A stretch of 64,000 nt of DNA. Source: Tardiphaga sp051811025. Lineage in GTDB: Bacteria > Pseudomonadota > Alphaproteobacteria > Rhizobiales > Xanthobacteraceae. The translations under genes were made by a program, and so were the position numbers. Below the pieces are notes generated by a model that was not told the origin of the DNA, did no database searches, and saw only the letters and a program-made list of their open reading frames with translations. Position 1 is the first letter of the stretch. Every line of letters starts with the position of its first letter. Shown piece after piece: positions 29,760 to 38,591 of the stretch. Location: contig NZ_JBPWQE010000001.1 of assembly GCF_051811025.1 (NCBI RefSeq), forward strand, positions 4,278,001 to 4,342,000, written 5' to 3'.

Positions 29760-30989
29760 ATGAACTGCAGAAACTTTCTGCGCACCGCCGCGCTTTCGAG
29801 CGCGGCGTTTGCGTTTCTCACCTTCTCAACTTCCGCGAATGCCCAGAAGAAGTACGACACCGGGGCGAGCGATACCGAGATCAAGATCGGCAACATCATT
29901 CCCTACAGCGGACCCGCATCCGCGTACGGCATCATCGGGAAGATGGAAGAAGCCTACTTCAAGATGATCAACGATCAGGGCGGCATCAACGGCCGCAAGA
30001 TCTCGTTCGTCAGCTATGACGATGCCTACAGCCCGGCCAAGGCCGTTGAACAGACCCGCAAGCTCGTCGAATCCGACGAAGTACTGTTCGTATTCGGTCC
30101 GCTCGGCACACCGTCGAACACCGCGATCATGAAGTATCTGAACGCCAAGAAGATCCCGCAGCTGTTCGTCGCCACCGGCGCGACCAAGTTCGGCGAGTAC
30201 AAGACTGCGCCATGGACGATGGGCTGGCAGCCGGCCTATCAGAGCGAAGGCCGCATCTTCGCGCAATACGCCATCACCGAGAAGCCAAACGGCAAGATCG
30301 CCGTGTTCTATCAGAACGACGACCTCGGCAAGGACATGCTGAAGGGCTTCAAGGATGGCCTCGGCGACAAGGCCTCGATGATCGTGGCCGAAGACAGCTA
30401 CGAAGTGTCGGAGCCAACTATCGACAGCCACATCGTCAAGCTGAAGGCCTCGGGCGCAGACATCTTCATCTCGATCTCGACGCCGAAGTTCGCCGCACAG
30501 GCGATCAAGAAGGTGGCCGAGATCGGCTGGAAGCCGATGTTCTTCCAGAGCAATGTCGGCTCCTCGGTCGGCGCTGTGATGCGTCCCGCCGGGATCGAGA
30601 ACTCCCAGGGCGTGTTGTCGCTGGCTTACGCCAAGGACGCGCTCGACCCGCAGTGGGACAATGACGAAGGCATGAAGAAGTATCTGGACTTCCTGACCAA
30701 ATACGCTCCCTTCGCCAACAAGGCCGAAAGCTCGGCACTCTATGGCTATGGTCAGGCACAGACCGTGGTGCAGGTTCTCAAGCAGGCCGGCGACGACCTG
30801 ACCCGCGCCAACATCATGAAGCAGGCCGCCAGCCTGAAGGACTTCACGACCGACACACTGCTGCCGGGCGTCAAGATCAACACCTCGGCGACCGATTTCT
30901 ATCCGATCGAGCAGCTGCGCATGATGCGCTTCACCGGCGAGAAGTGGGACGTGTTCGGCCCGCCGATCGACAGCAAGCTCGGCGGTTAA
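29760..30989 (+). CDS. Periplasmic ABC substrate-binding protein 1 (HAAT/Peripla_BP_6 type)
   Basis: A 409-residue type I periplasmic binding protein. A signal peptide of about 28 residues ends Ser-Ala-Asn-Ala-Gln. The mature part starts KKYDTGASDTEIKIGNI and has the two-lobe LivJ-like fold (NDQGGINGRKI, VATGATKFGEYK, FYQNDDLGKDMLKGFKDGLG). It is nearly the same length as, and by eye about three-quarters identical to, the product at 31232-32461. It is the fifth gene of the transporter operon. The ligand is probably a dicarboxylate, fatty acid or aromatic acid, judging from the adjacent pim genes. Confidence 0.9.
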   Translation: MNCRNFLRTAALSSAAFAFLTFSTSANAQKKYDTGASDTEIKIGNIIPYSGPASAYGIIGKMEEAYFKMINDQGGINGRKISFVSYDDAYSPAKAVEQTRKLVESDEVLFVFGPLGTPSNTAIMKYLNAKKIPQLFVATGATKFGEYKTAPWTMGWQPAYQSEGRIFAQYAITEKPNGKIAVFYQNDDLGKDMLKGFKDGLGDKASMIVAEDSYEVSEPTIDSHIVKLKASGADIFISISTPKFAAQAIKKVAEIGWKPMFFQSNVGSSVGAVMRPAGIENSQGVLSLAYAKDALDPQWDNDEGMKKYLDFLTKYAPFANKAESSALYGYGQAQTVVQVLKQAGDDLTRANIMKQAASLKDFTTDTLLPGVKINTSATDFYPIEQLRMMRFTGEKWDVFGPPIDSKLGG

Positions 30990-30998
30990 AATCAAATC

Positions 30999-31041
30999 GA
31001 TTCTCCGCAGGGCGACGCCTCTTTTTCGCACTGCGGAGAAT
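30999..31041 (+). promoter_or_regulatory. Hairpin with operator-like sequence after binding protein 1
   Basis: ATTCTCCGCAG (about 30999-31009) can pair with CTGCGGAGAAT (31031-31041). The loop side contains TTTCGCACTGCGGAG (31024-31038), which matches 13 of 15 positions of the palindrome in the pimF/iclR promoter. It may be a weak terminator or mRNA-stabilising hairpin, a second regulator site, or both. Confidence 0.5.
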
Positions 31042-31096
31042 GGTACCTAACCGCCGCATTTCCGAACGGTGGAACATTAAAACTGCTTAATAAAAC

Positions 31097-31131
31097 AGCC
31101 CCTTACGACGAAAGTCGTGAGGGGCTTTTTC
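31097..31131 (+). terminator. Strong rho-independent terminator between the two binding-protein genes
   Basis: Arms AGCCCCTTACGAC (31097-31109) and GTCGTGAGGGGCT (31114-31126) close a GAAA tetraloop, with one G-T pair, and are followed by TTTTTC. It ends the iclR/liv transcript and leaves the second binding protein under its own promoter. Confidence 0.93.
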
Positions 31132-31231
31132 TTGCTAGTTGCAGCGGAAAAGTATTCAATCCGACGCGCCGCAGCATTCAATAAAAGCAAGAATACGCGC
31201 GGTTTTATCCAAATGATCAGGGAGATCAGAA

Positions 31232-32461
31232 ATGCCTTCGTTCAGCTCGCGTGCAATGACGTTCACGGTTGCCGCAGCCCTCAGTGCGGCCCTTGGCGGT
31301 ACTGCCTTCGCCCAGAAAAAATACGACACCGGCGCCAGCGATACCGAAATCAAGATCGGCAACATCATGCCCTATAGTGGGCCCGCCTCCGCCTATGGCG
31401 TGATCGGCAAGATGGAAGAAGCCTATTTCAAGATGATCAATGATCAGGGCGGCATCAACGGCCGCAAGATCAATTACATCACCTATGACGACGGCTACTC
31501 CCCGCCGAAGGCTGTGGAGCAGGCGCGCAAGCTCGTCGAGTCGGACGAAGTACTGTTCATCGCCAGCTCGCTCGGAACCCCGTCGAACTCCGCCATTCAG
31601 AAATACATGAATGCGAAGAAAGTCCCGCAACTGTTCGTGGCCACCGGCGCGACCAAGTTCGGCGACTACAAGGACTTCCCCTGGACCATGGGCTGGCAGC
31701 CTGCCTATCAGAGCGAGTCCAGGATCTATGCGTCCTATCTGCTGAGGGAAAAGCCCGACGCCAAGATCGCGGTCATGTATCAGAACGACGACTTCGGTAA
31801 GGACATGCTGAAGGGTCTGAAGGATGGTCTCGGCGCCAAGGCGGCATCGATGATCGTCGCCGAGGAAAGCTATGAAGTGTCGGAGCCGACCATCGAGTCC
31901 CACATCGTCAAGCTGAAGTCGACCAATGCCGACACTTTTGTCAGCTTCACGACGCCGAAATTCGCTGCGCAGGCGATCAAGAAAGTGGCGGAGCTCAGCT
32001 GGAAACCAACCTTCATCCAGAGCAATGTCGGCTCTTCGGTCGGCGGCGTGATGAAGCCGGCGGGTTACGAGATCGCCCAGGGCATCCTGTCGGCGAACTA
32101 CGCCAAGGACGGCGCCGATTCCAGCTGGGACAATGACGAGGGCATGAAGAAATTCTACGCTTTCCTCGCCAAATATGCGCCCACCATGGACAGGAGCGAC
32201 GGCTCGGTCGTCTATGGCTATGGCCAGGCGCAGACTATCGTTCAGGTGCTCAAGCAGGCCGGTGACAACCTGACCCGCGCGAACATCATGAAGGAAGCAG
32301 CCAACCTCAAGGAATTCGCGCCCGACACATTGCTGCCCGGCGTGACGATCTCGACTTCGGCCACCGACTTCTACCCGATCGAGCAGTTGCAGATGCAGCG
32401 CTTCAAGGGCGAGAAGTGGGAGCTGTTCGGCCCGATCATCGCGGGCAAGATCGACGGCTGA
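31232..32461 (+). CDS. Periplasmic ABC substrate-binding protein 2 (paralogue of binding protein 1)
   Basis: A 409-residue paralogue of the 29760-30989 product. Its signal peptide differs (ending Gly-Thr-Ala-Phe-Ala), but the mature protein begins with the same QKKYDTGASDTEIKIGNI block and can be followed to the end without gaps of note. Differences cluster in surface stretches such as YASYLLREKPDA and KSTNADTFVSF, which may tune ligand choice. A strong terminator and about 100 bp of leader separate it from copy 1, so it is transcribed separately. It probably feeds the same permease complex. Confidence 0.9.
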   Translation: MPSFSSRAMTFTVAAALSAALGGTAFAQKKYDTGASDTEIKIGNIMPYSGPASAYGVIGKMEEAYFKMINDQGGINGRKINYITYDDGYSPPKAVEQARKLVESDEVLFIASSLGTPSNSAIQKYMNAKKVPQLFVATGATKFGDYKDFPWTMGWQPAYQSESRIYASYLLREKPDAKIAVMYQNDDFGKDMLKGLKDGLGAKAASMIVAEESYEVSEPTIESHIVKLKSTNADTFVSFTTPKFAAQAIKKVAELSWKPTFIQSNVGSSVGGVMKPAGYEIAQGILSANYAKDGADSSWDNDEGMKKFYAFLAKYAPTMDRSDGSVVYGYGQAQTIVQVLKQAGDNLTRANIMKEAANLKEFAPDTLLPGVTISTSATDFYPIEQLQMQRFKGEKWELFGPIIAGKIDG

Positions 32462-32473
32462 TTTTCTGATCTC

Positions 32474-32510
32474 TCCCCGCCGGTCGAAGCCAAGCTTCGC
32501 CAGGCGGGGA
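32474..32510. terminator. Hairpin between convergent genes
   Basis: TCCCCGCC (32474-32481) pairs with GGCGGGGA (32503-32510), and the inner GAAGC/GCTTC extends the stem. It lies between convergent stops at 32461 and 32521. It lacks a clear U-run, so termination is likely but not certain. Confidence 0.55.
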
Positions 32511-32520
32511 AAGATCGCGA

Positions 32521-33000
32521 TCAGTAATAATCCCGGAACGCATCCGCGAGACTGTCGGGCTGCCAGTCGATCTGGTCCGACGCGATCGGATCGTCCGAGA
32601 GCAGCGCACTCGCCTGCGTCTTGTAGTCCGGCGCCACGTAATCCGCCTGCGGCAGGCCACGGCGCACGATATCCTGATAGTTGAGATAATTGTCGCGATT
32701 GCCGACGAAGGTGCACATGCATTTGGCGGGATCGGCATAGAGATAGCGCGGACCCTTCGGCGTATTGTGCACGACGAAGCGATAGGCCGGCAATTTGCTT
32801 AAGGCCATCTTCCCTGCGGCATCGTTGGCGAAGCGCGCCTTGAAGCCGGCGGACTCCATGTCGAAGCCGACCTTCTGCAGCACCGGTACGCTCGGCAGTT
32901 CGCGCGCCACCAGCAGCGTGACATCGAGCACCGCCATGGCGGCAAGCGCAATACCGCGCGGGTGCGAAGTGGAAAACGTCATCATCGTCACTGCACGCAT
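32521..33000 (-). CDS. Hypothetical exported or membrane-anchored protein
   Basis: A 159-residue protein of unknown function. Residues about 17-33 (GIALAAMAVLDVTLLVA) form one hydrophobic segment, either a signal peptide or an anchor. The remainder is soluble, with a Cys-Met-Cys motif in DPAKCMCTFVGNRDNYLNYQDI (about residues 92-113) and an acidic C-terminus ending in Tyr-Tyr. No known domain is recognised. The clean codon use and lack of a better frame suggest a real gene. It is convergent with binding protein 2. Confidence 0.7.
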   Translation of the reverse strand: MRAVTMMTFSTSHPRGIALAAMAVLDVTLLVARELPSVPVLQKVGFDMESAGFKARFANDAAGKMALSKLPAYRFVVHNTPKGPRYLYADPAKCMCTFVGNRDNYLNYQDIVRRGLPQADYVAPDYKTQASALLSDDPIASDQIDWQPDSLADAFRDYY

Positions 33001-33120
33001 GTCGCGGAACCCCGGCTATGAGCGCGCATCGCCGCGCTCTGTTGCGCTCGACAATACCGGCCCGCACGAGCGGTGTCACGGCAGCGCCGCCGCAGGAAGC
33101 AAGGCCGGTTAACGAATTCA

Positions 33121-33438
33121 TCACGCCACCTCGCTGGCGACGAGCGCCTCCAGGATGCGCCAATACATCTCGTCCAGCATCGCTTGCTGCTGCTCTGCAT
33201 TCAGAACGCGCCGTCGTTGAAACAGCAGACAGATCGGCCGACTGCCAGTGCAATGGTGCGCACGACGACAGGCCTTGATGAAGCAAGTGCGATGCGTGCG
33301 CAGGATGTTCGCATTGCCGCGCTCGATCTCCTCGATGCAGGCGGCGACAATCATGTCCGACAACCGCTTGGCCGCCAGTTCGTTCTTGTCCCTGGCGCGC
33401 TGCGCGAGACACCAAGCGTCATGTTGCGAGATGATCAT
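33121..33438 (-). CDS. Hypothetical small cysteine-containing protein
   Basis: A 105-residue protein from the ATG at 33438, with GGGAG about 6 nt upstream. The N-terminal part is helical (RARDKNELAAKRLSDMIVAACIEEIERG). A Cys/His-rich middle follows (CFIKACRRAHHCTG, about residues 52-65), then CLLFQRRRVLNAEQQQAMLDEMYWRI. The spacing C-x4-C-x5-C could bind a metal, but it matches no zinc motif I know. The frame stays open for about 450 bp upstream without protein character. No function can be assigned. Confidence 0.65.
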   Translation of the reverse strand: MIISQHDAWCLAQRARDKNELAAKRLSDMIVAACIEEIERGNANILRTHRTCFIKACRRAHHCTGSRPICLLFQRRRVLNAEQQQAMLDEMYWRILEALVASEVA

Positions 33439-34058
33439 GTGAACTCCCGTTGTGACGATGATGATTGGATATGGGTGACTTGGGTGACGGTCACGCGCCG
33501 TCCTTGCCCGCGCCTCAAGCGCGTGAGTGGCAGTCCCGGTGGTCTCCCTCAAGAATGAGGGAGATGAAGCGCCGAAAGGCGCGACTTGGGTACAGTGCCG
33601 CAGCATAGTGTCCGGATCGCCGGACAGCAGAGGCCGCGGAAACGCCTTTCGACGCTCCATCGTGGCGATTTCTGTCCCCGGGACCGTTCTTCCGGGCAAA
33701 GGCGCAGACCTCCGCAGTCCGCTTATCCCGACGGTTTCCCGCCGTTCGCCAGTGCCACGTCCAGCCAGCATGAGTGGCAGACCCCCGTAGTGGGGCCGGA
33801 CGGTGACCCAAGGCCTCCCGAGTGCGTGAGGGAACGTCTCCCTCCCGCCCGCAGGCGCCACATCCCGCCCCGCGCTAACAAGCGTCCCTGGCAACGCCCC
33901 TCAAAGTGGGACGGGATGCAATAGAATATAATCCATATCAAAATGGCGTCAAGGATTATTTTCAGGAATCTTCGGAGGCACCCGCCAGACTTCAGCGACA
34001 TATTCAATGTGGCAGCCGGCGCGGCATCCGGGTCGCTCCACACCGTTGGTCTGAGAGA
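33439..34058. other. Structured non-coding region of about 600 bp
   Basis: No convincing gene is seen. The stretch 33510-33900 contains many short GC-rich inverted repeats (for example AAGCGCC/GGCGC near 33570 and CCGGATCGCCGG near 33613) and two related segments starting TGAGTGGCAG at about 33522 and 33770. It resembles dispersed intergenic elements of Bradyrhizobium relatives rather than tRNA or rRNA. Confidence 0.45.
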
Positions 34059-35120
34059 TCAAGCGCGTACTTCGAAGATCATATTGAAAGGCGTCTCAGT
34101 CGCGCGGCGGAAGCGCTTGAATCCTGCCTCAGTCGCGACCTGACGCAATTTGCTTTCACCTGCCTGGGCACCGAGCCCCAAGCCCACCTCCTGTGAGAGC
34201 GACGCAGGTGTACAAATGAATGTCGAGGCGTGATAGAAAATGGACCCGATCGGGTTGAGATTATCCTTGAGATTGTCATGAGAAAATGGCTCGACGATCA
34301 TCCACGACCCGTCTTTGGCCAGTGTTTCCTTGACATGCTTGCCCGCACCAACGGGGTCGCCCATGTCATGCAGGCAATCGAAGAAAGCGACGAGATCGTA
34401 GTCTTTTGCCGGAAAATCCTTGGCACTGGCCTGCGCGAATTCAATTCGGTCTCCGACCCCCGCTTCCTGGGCCAGGACCTTCGCGCGATCGATCGAAGGT
34501 TTGTGGTAATCAAACCCGAAGAACCTGGATTTGGGGTACGCCTGCGCCATCACGATGGTAGAGGCGCCGTGGCCGCATCCGACATCGGCCACCTTGGCGC
34601 CAGCTTTCAGTTTGGCTTCGACACCTTCGAGCGTCGGAATCCAGTTCGAAACCAGATTGGCATTGTAGCCCGGCCTGAAGAAGCGTTCGGTGCCCGAGAA
34701 AAGGCACTTCGAATGCTCATGCCAACCAACGCCCTTCCCTGTTCGAAATGCTTCGGCGACCTTGGGTTCGTCGAGATAGGTGGACTGTACGACATCGAAT
34801 GCACCGGCGAAGAAAGCTGGCGACCCCTCCTCGGCGAACGCCATCGCTTGTTCGGCCGAGAGCGAGAACGCGTTCTTTTCAGGGTGATAATCGATGTAAC
34901 CAGAGGCGGCTTGGCCGGAGAGCCACTCGCGGACATAACGCTCATGCAGGCCGGTCTTCTTGGCAAGCTGCGACGGCGTGAAGATATCTCCGTCCGCCAT
35001 TGCCTTGTAGAGGCCGAGACGATCGCCGAGCAGTATACTGGCACCGCCAAGTGAAATACCGAGGTCGTTGACCAGCTTTCCTACGAGTGCGTTCAGCTTT
35101 TCAGGATTTGGTTCACGCAT
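34059..35120 (-). CDS. Class I SAM-dependent methyltransferase with N-terminal winged helix
   Basis: A 353-residue protein from the ATG at 35120, where GGAGG lies 9 nt upstream. The N-terminal half (about 1-110) is a winged-helix dimerisation domain of the O-methyltransferase type (FTPSQLAKKTGLHERYVREWLSGQAASGYIDYH). The catalytic Rossmann domain (about 165-330) has motif I VADVGCGHGASTIVMAQAYP, then FDCLHDMGDP. The layout resembles S-adenosylmethionine methyltransferases of the Rv2258c/UbiE-like type. The substrate is unknown. It is a single gene at the edge of the accessory region. Confidence 0.85.
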   Translation of the reverse strand: MREPNPEKLNALVGKLVNDLGISLGGASILLGDRLGLYKAMADGDIFTPSQLAKKTGLHERYVREWLSGQAASGYIDYHPEKNAFSLSAEQAMAFAEEGSPAFFAGAFDVVQSTYLDEPKVAEAFRTGKGVGWHEHSKCLFSGTERFFRPGYNANLVSNWIPTLEGVEAKLKAGAKVADVGCGHGASTIVMAQAYPKSRFFGFDYHKPSIDRAKVLAQEAGVGDRIEFAQASAKDFPAKDYDLVAFFDCLHDMGDPVGAGKHVKETLAKDGSWMIVEPFSHDNLKDNLNPIGSIFYHASTFICTPASLSQEVGLGLGAQAGESKLRQVATEAGFKRFRRATETPFNMIFEVRA

Positions 35121-35625
35121 TGCAGCATCCTCCACTCCGTGAAGAACAGCCCTCGTTCTAGTTAAGCACGACTGGCGAATTACAAGTGGGAGCCGAGCGC
35201 CACTCGATGTCAGATTCAGGATTATGCGGGATTGTCCGCTCCTGGCGCAAAGCGGACCTCTGCGCGGCGTCGTTGTGAACGTGTTATGTCATCCCGTCGA
35301 CGCCGTACGGAACCGAGTTCTTCGGCGTTGGCGCACGCTGCCAACAAACTAAGGTTCCGGACGGTGGGCGCGTCGCTCCAGAATTTAAGCTGAGCTGTCG
35401 GCGTCGTCGCCATGTAGCCCTCATGTGGACTGCGCTTTCAGACTGTCGTCAACTCGAGTTGCAAACTCTTGAAATAGTTAGTGTCGTGACGAAAAGATCA
35501 AGCGGTTGACTATCAGTTGGCGGCGAGGCGCCTGATGTTCATCGCACGGACGAGCAATGTGACCGTCAAACTTCATCTTAATTTGTCTCGCAATGTCCGC
35601 TGCTGGCGCAATACCCGCGTTCCCT
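35121..35625. other. Gene-poor region with palindromic remnants beside the IS5 copy
   Basis: About 500 bp without a supported gene. It holds two copies of the dispersed GTCCGCT...GGCGCAA element (35234-35257 and 35595-35614). The second is cut short and lies about 30 bp from the transposase gene, so the insertion or later decay probably disturbed it. Confidence 0.5.
35234..35257. repeat. Dispersed palindrome, best copy
   Basis: GTCCGCT-CCTGGCGCAA-AGCGGAC has 7-bp perfect arms. Related copies lie at 35595-35614, 38381-38404, 40454-40477 and 54724-54747, and fragments near 45155 and 61285. All lie in gaps between genes. Confidence 0.75.
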
Positions 35626-36264
35626 CTAGGGCGTGGACTCAAAAGCGCGCAGCCAAATCCGAATGGCTGCGAGCTTTATGAAGGCGAGGTAATTTGCGGC
35701 GAGTTTGTTATATCGGGTGGCGACGCGCCGGCATTGCTTTATCCTATTGAAGGAACGCTCCACCAAATTGCGTGCCCGATACAGATATGGGCTAAAACAG
35801 ATTGGGTCTCTGCGATTTCGCTTCAGAGGAATGTTAGCCCACGCACCTCGGTCACCGGCGAATGCCCTAATCCAGTCTGCATCGTACCCTCGATCAGCCA
35901 ACAACATCGCGCCTGATTTTAGATCAGACAGCAGCTCGGTGACGAGCCGGTTGTCGTGGGCCTCACCGGTCAGTTCAAGGCGAACCGGCATTCCGTTGCT
36001 ATCGACGCAAGCGTGTATTTTGGTCGTCAGCCCACCTCTTGACCTGCCCATCAGCCTTGTTTCGGCCCCTCCCGCGCAGCCGCCGTGCTGATGTATGCGG
36101 ACAATGGAGGTGTCGATCATCTGGACAGAGCCATCATGGGTTTCCGCGAGGGCCTCCATGATCGAGTCCCAGATTCCAGCCATCCGCCAACGAACAAACC
36201 GCGGCTTGTTCGGAAGGAACGGCCTGATGGCAGTCCACTCAAAGTCCGTGAGTTCATATCTCAT
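35626..36264 (-). pseudogene. IS5-family transposase with internal deletion
   Basis: The start (MRYELTDFEWTAIRPFLPNKPR) and the end (NLVERSFNRIKQCRR...LRAFESTP) match the IS1031-group IS5 transposases common in Rhodopseudomonas. Family proteins have about 40 residues between NKPR and FVRWR, but here the two motifs are joined directly. The frame stays open, giving 212 residues instead of about 250. The DDE candidates remain (Asp in QMIDTS, Asp in LADRGYD, Glu in LVERSFN). One further codon seems missing in RLELTGEAHD. The protein is probably inactive. Terminal inverted repeats could not be fixed by eye. Confidence 0.8.
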
Positions 36265-36544
36265 GATTCGAGGCCCCGGTTCGGAAGCTTGAATCATGTC
36301 TATCTGAGTGTTTCGCAACACCGACCGGCAGGTCCGAGATGGGTCGGATAGCGGACATGCTGCCGACATGTCAAAAGCGACGCGAATGCCCCCGGGCCGA
36401 CATGCTTGCCACCCCCGATACTCGCCCGCATGAACCAAACCGCAGGACCGGGCCACTAATGCACAGCGGTTTGGCCGGTTTTCATTGCCATAGCTTTCGG
36501 CTGGGGCACGGTTCGGACGTCACCTTGGCGGATTGGAATCGTCA

Positions 36545-37204
36545 ATGCCCCTTCTCGATTTGCTCTACCTCGTTGTCGTCGCGCCGCTATTGCCGCTGCT
36601 GGCCGGCGCCGGCCTGTTCATGTTGACCCGTTCCCACTTGATCGCGGCAGGCCTGTCCGCCCTCGGCTTCGGCGCCTGGGGAGCCTTGTACTTCTCTCGT
36701 TTGTCATTGAACGGCCCTTTGTCGGGCGCGCTCTACGGAATAGGAATCGACGGCGTCGCCAGCGGGTTAGTGGCGTTGGCCGGCAGTGGCTATGTGCGCC
36801 TGATCGGAGCGGAGGCGCGACGCCTCGGCACGCAGCGCACGGCAATCGTGCACGCCGTCGGCATCGCCTTCGCAGCGACGGCATTTGTTCTGCTCTTCGT
36901 GACGCATGGCTCAGACCAGGTCGGGATCGCGCTCTATCTCTTCATGCTCGCGTGGTCGCTCGGGGCCGCGGCTGCAACCGGCAGCTTCGGCGGTGTCGTC
37001 GCCACGATGGCGTTGGTGATGGTCGCCATGGTGCATGGCATCTGGGGCGCCGCAATCGCCAGTGGTGTCCGCGATGCCGGCCAAGCCTATATCGCGATCT
37101 TCATCGTGCCGCCGTTGCTGGTGCCTGTTCTCGCGATCGCCGCCTTTGGCAGGTGGCTCGGCGGCGCCCTCCGAGTGCGCGGAAGCCACAGTCGACCAGG
37201 ATAG
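36545..37204 (+). CDS. Hypothetical polytopic membrane protein
   Basis: A 219-residue protein with about seven hydrophobic segments (near residues 4-26, 34-52, 64-82, 100-118, 123-146, 148-168 and 176-200) and a basic Arg-rich tail. It is rich in Gly and Ala inside the helices. No transporter or enzyme motif is recognised. The start is the ATG at 36545; a TTG at 36533 would add four residues. It stands alone between the IS5 remnant and a hydrolase gene. Confidence 0.65.
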   Translation: MPLLDLLYLVVVAPLLPLLAGAGLFMLTRSHLIAAGLSALGFGAWGALYFSRLSLNGPLSGALYGIGIDGVASGLVALAGSGYVRLIGAEARRLGTQRTAIVHAVGIAFAATAFVLLFVTHGSDQVGIALYLFMLAWSLGAAAATGSFGGVVATMALVMVAMVHGIWGAAIASGVRDAGQAYIAIFIVPPLLVPVLAIAAFGRWLGGALRVRGSHSRPG

Positions 37205-37405
37205 GTGGGCCGCGCGGATTAATGTCGCCTGTTGGCACAAAAGGGACCTGAGGCGATGTAGAGCTTGAGTCTGCAATGTGCCGAATAGCGGAAACGGGTT
37301 GAGCTTGCTTGCGAACCTCAATTTATGAGTACACGCTCTAGACTTGCTTCTGCGAAGTTTTGAAATTGCCGCTCAATTTTCACCAATGTTCGGGGGAGAT
37401 CATCC

Positions 37406-38305
37406 TTGGCCGAAAGTGAGATTGCGAATATTCGCGCAGTACTGTTGTCAAAGCCCCGCCCGGTCGGGTGGGAGCAGCGCCGGCAGCGACTTGATGAAGT
37501 CGGGTCGATCTGGCCGGTGGCCGACGATATCGAGTTGCGGACTGTCGATTGCGGCAATGTCGCGGGGGAATGGTCCTTCTCACCGGGGGCAGATACGACG
37601 CGCGTGCTTCTGTATTTTCATGGCGGCGGGTTTTGTTCGGGATCAATCCTCAGTCATCGACGCCTCGTGACAGAGGCGGGGCGGGCTGCTGGCATAAGCA
37701 CCCTGGCAATTGACTATCGGCTCGCGCCGGAAAATCCGTTTCCTGCCGCTCACGACGACGCGATGAGCGCTTGGCGATATCTGCGCCAGCAGGGCATAGA
37801 CGCCGGCAATATAGTAGTTGGCGGTGACAGCGCTGGCGGCAATCTCACAATTGCCCTGATAAATGCCTTGCGCAGCGCCAATGAAGAGTCGCCGGCATGC
37901 GCTTGGCTTATTTCGCCCTGGACTGATCTTTCAATGTCCGGGACGACGCTACAAGGCAAGGATCAGATCGATCCGATCATCCACCGTGGCTACCTCGAGG
38001 AACTGGCTGACGCCTTTGCTCCGGCATCGCTCGACCGCAGGAGCCCGTTTCTGTCTCCGCTGTTCTCGAACCTCATCGGATTTCCACCAACACTCATTCA
38101 GGTCGGGTCAGCCGAAACTTTGCTCGCAGACGCAACACGTTTCGCGGAGGCTGCCGCGATAGCCGACGTCGCGACGACGTTGGAGGTATGGCCCGACATG
38201 ATCCATGCATGGCCTTTGTGGAATGGCGGTCTTACAGACGCAAGGTTGGCGCTCAGGTCAGCTGGACAATTCATCAAGCATCAATTGTCTGATCTGGTTC
38301 CGTAG
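37406..38305 (+). CDS. Alpha/beta hydrolase, hormone-sensitive-lipase-like carboxylesterase
   Basis: A 299-residue esterase of bacterial family IV. The oxyanion-hole motif is YFHGGGFCSGS (about residues 70-80), the nucleophile elbow GDSAGGN (about 140-146), and YRLAPENPFPAAHDDA lies between them. The acid/His part lies in VGSAETLLADA...WPDMIHAWPLWNG, where His in MIHAW is the catalytic His. A TTG start at 37406 is supported by GGGGGAG 9 nt upstream. It probably hydrolyses short acyl esters in the cytoplasm. No neighbouring gene suggests a substrate. Confidence 0.88.
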   Translation: MAESEIANIRAVLLSKPRPVGWEQRRQRLDEVGSIWPVADDIELRTVDCGNVAGEWSFSPGADTTRVLLYFHGGGFCSGSILSHRRLVTEAGRAAGISTLAIDYRLAPENPFPAAHDDAMSAWRYLRQQGIDAGNIVVGGDSAGGNLTIALINALRSANEESPACAWLISPWTDLSMSGTTLQGKDQIDPIIHRGYLEELADAFAPASLDRRSPFLSPLFSNLIGFPPTLIQVGSAETLLADATRFAEAAAIADVATTLEVWPDMIHAWPLWNGGLTDARLALRSAGQFIKHQLSDLVP

Positions 38306-38380
38306 GGGCTGCGCAAGGATTGCGCCCCAGTCGTCTGCGTTCGTAAATATCGGGGTACGATAACGACCGGCAGCAAAGCC

Positions 38381-38404
38381 GTCCGCCTTTGGTGCAAAGC
38401 GGTC
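38381..38404. repeat. Dispersed palindrome, copy
   Basis: GTCCGCC-TTTGGTGCAA-AGCGGTC is a degenerate copy of the element at 35234-35257, in the 285-bp gap between convergent genes. Nothing else was seen in this gap. Confidence 0.65.
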
Positions 38405-38591
38405 GATCGATCATATTGACATCGCGTTGCGGACGAGATCGCGTCCCGCCGAATTCGTCTGAAATGACCCGAAGCTGACATCGTCGCTATCGAGAGGAGG
38501 CGTTACGGGCGGCCGGTGGCAGCAATTGCAGCGCCAAGACGGTCGAGGATCGCAGCTACTATCCGCGCCGCCGGGCGCTAACACTGATAGA

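Noticed and set aside
31226..33415. Long 729-codon reverse frame opposite binding protein 2
   Set aside because: It spans a clear gene on the forward strand, the terminator hairpin and two better-supported reverse genes in another frame.
33500..33900. tRNA, rRNA or CRISPR in the structured gap
   Set aside because: No cloverleaf, no rRNA core sequence and no regularly spaced direct repeats were found.
35593..36345. Exact borders of the IS5 element
   Set aside because: I could not match convincing terminal inverted repeats or a target duplication by eye, so only the gene is reported.
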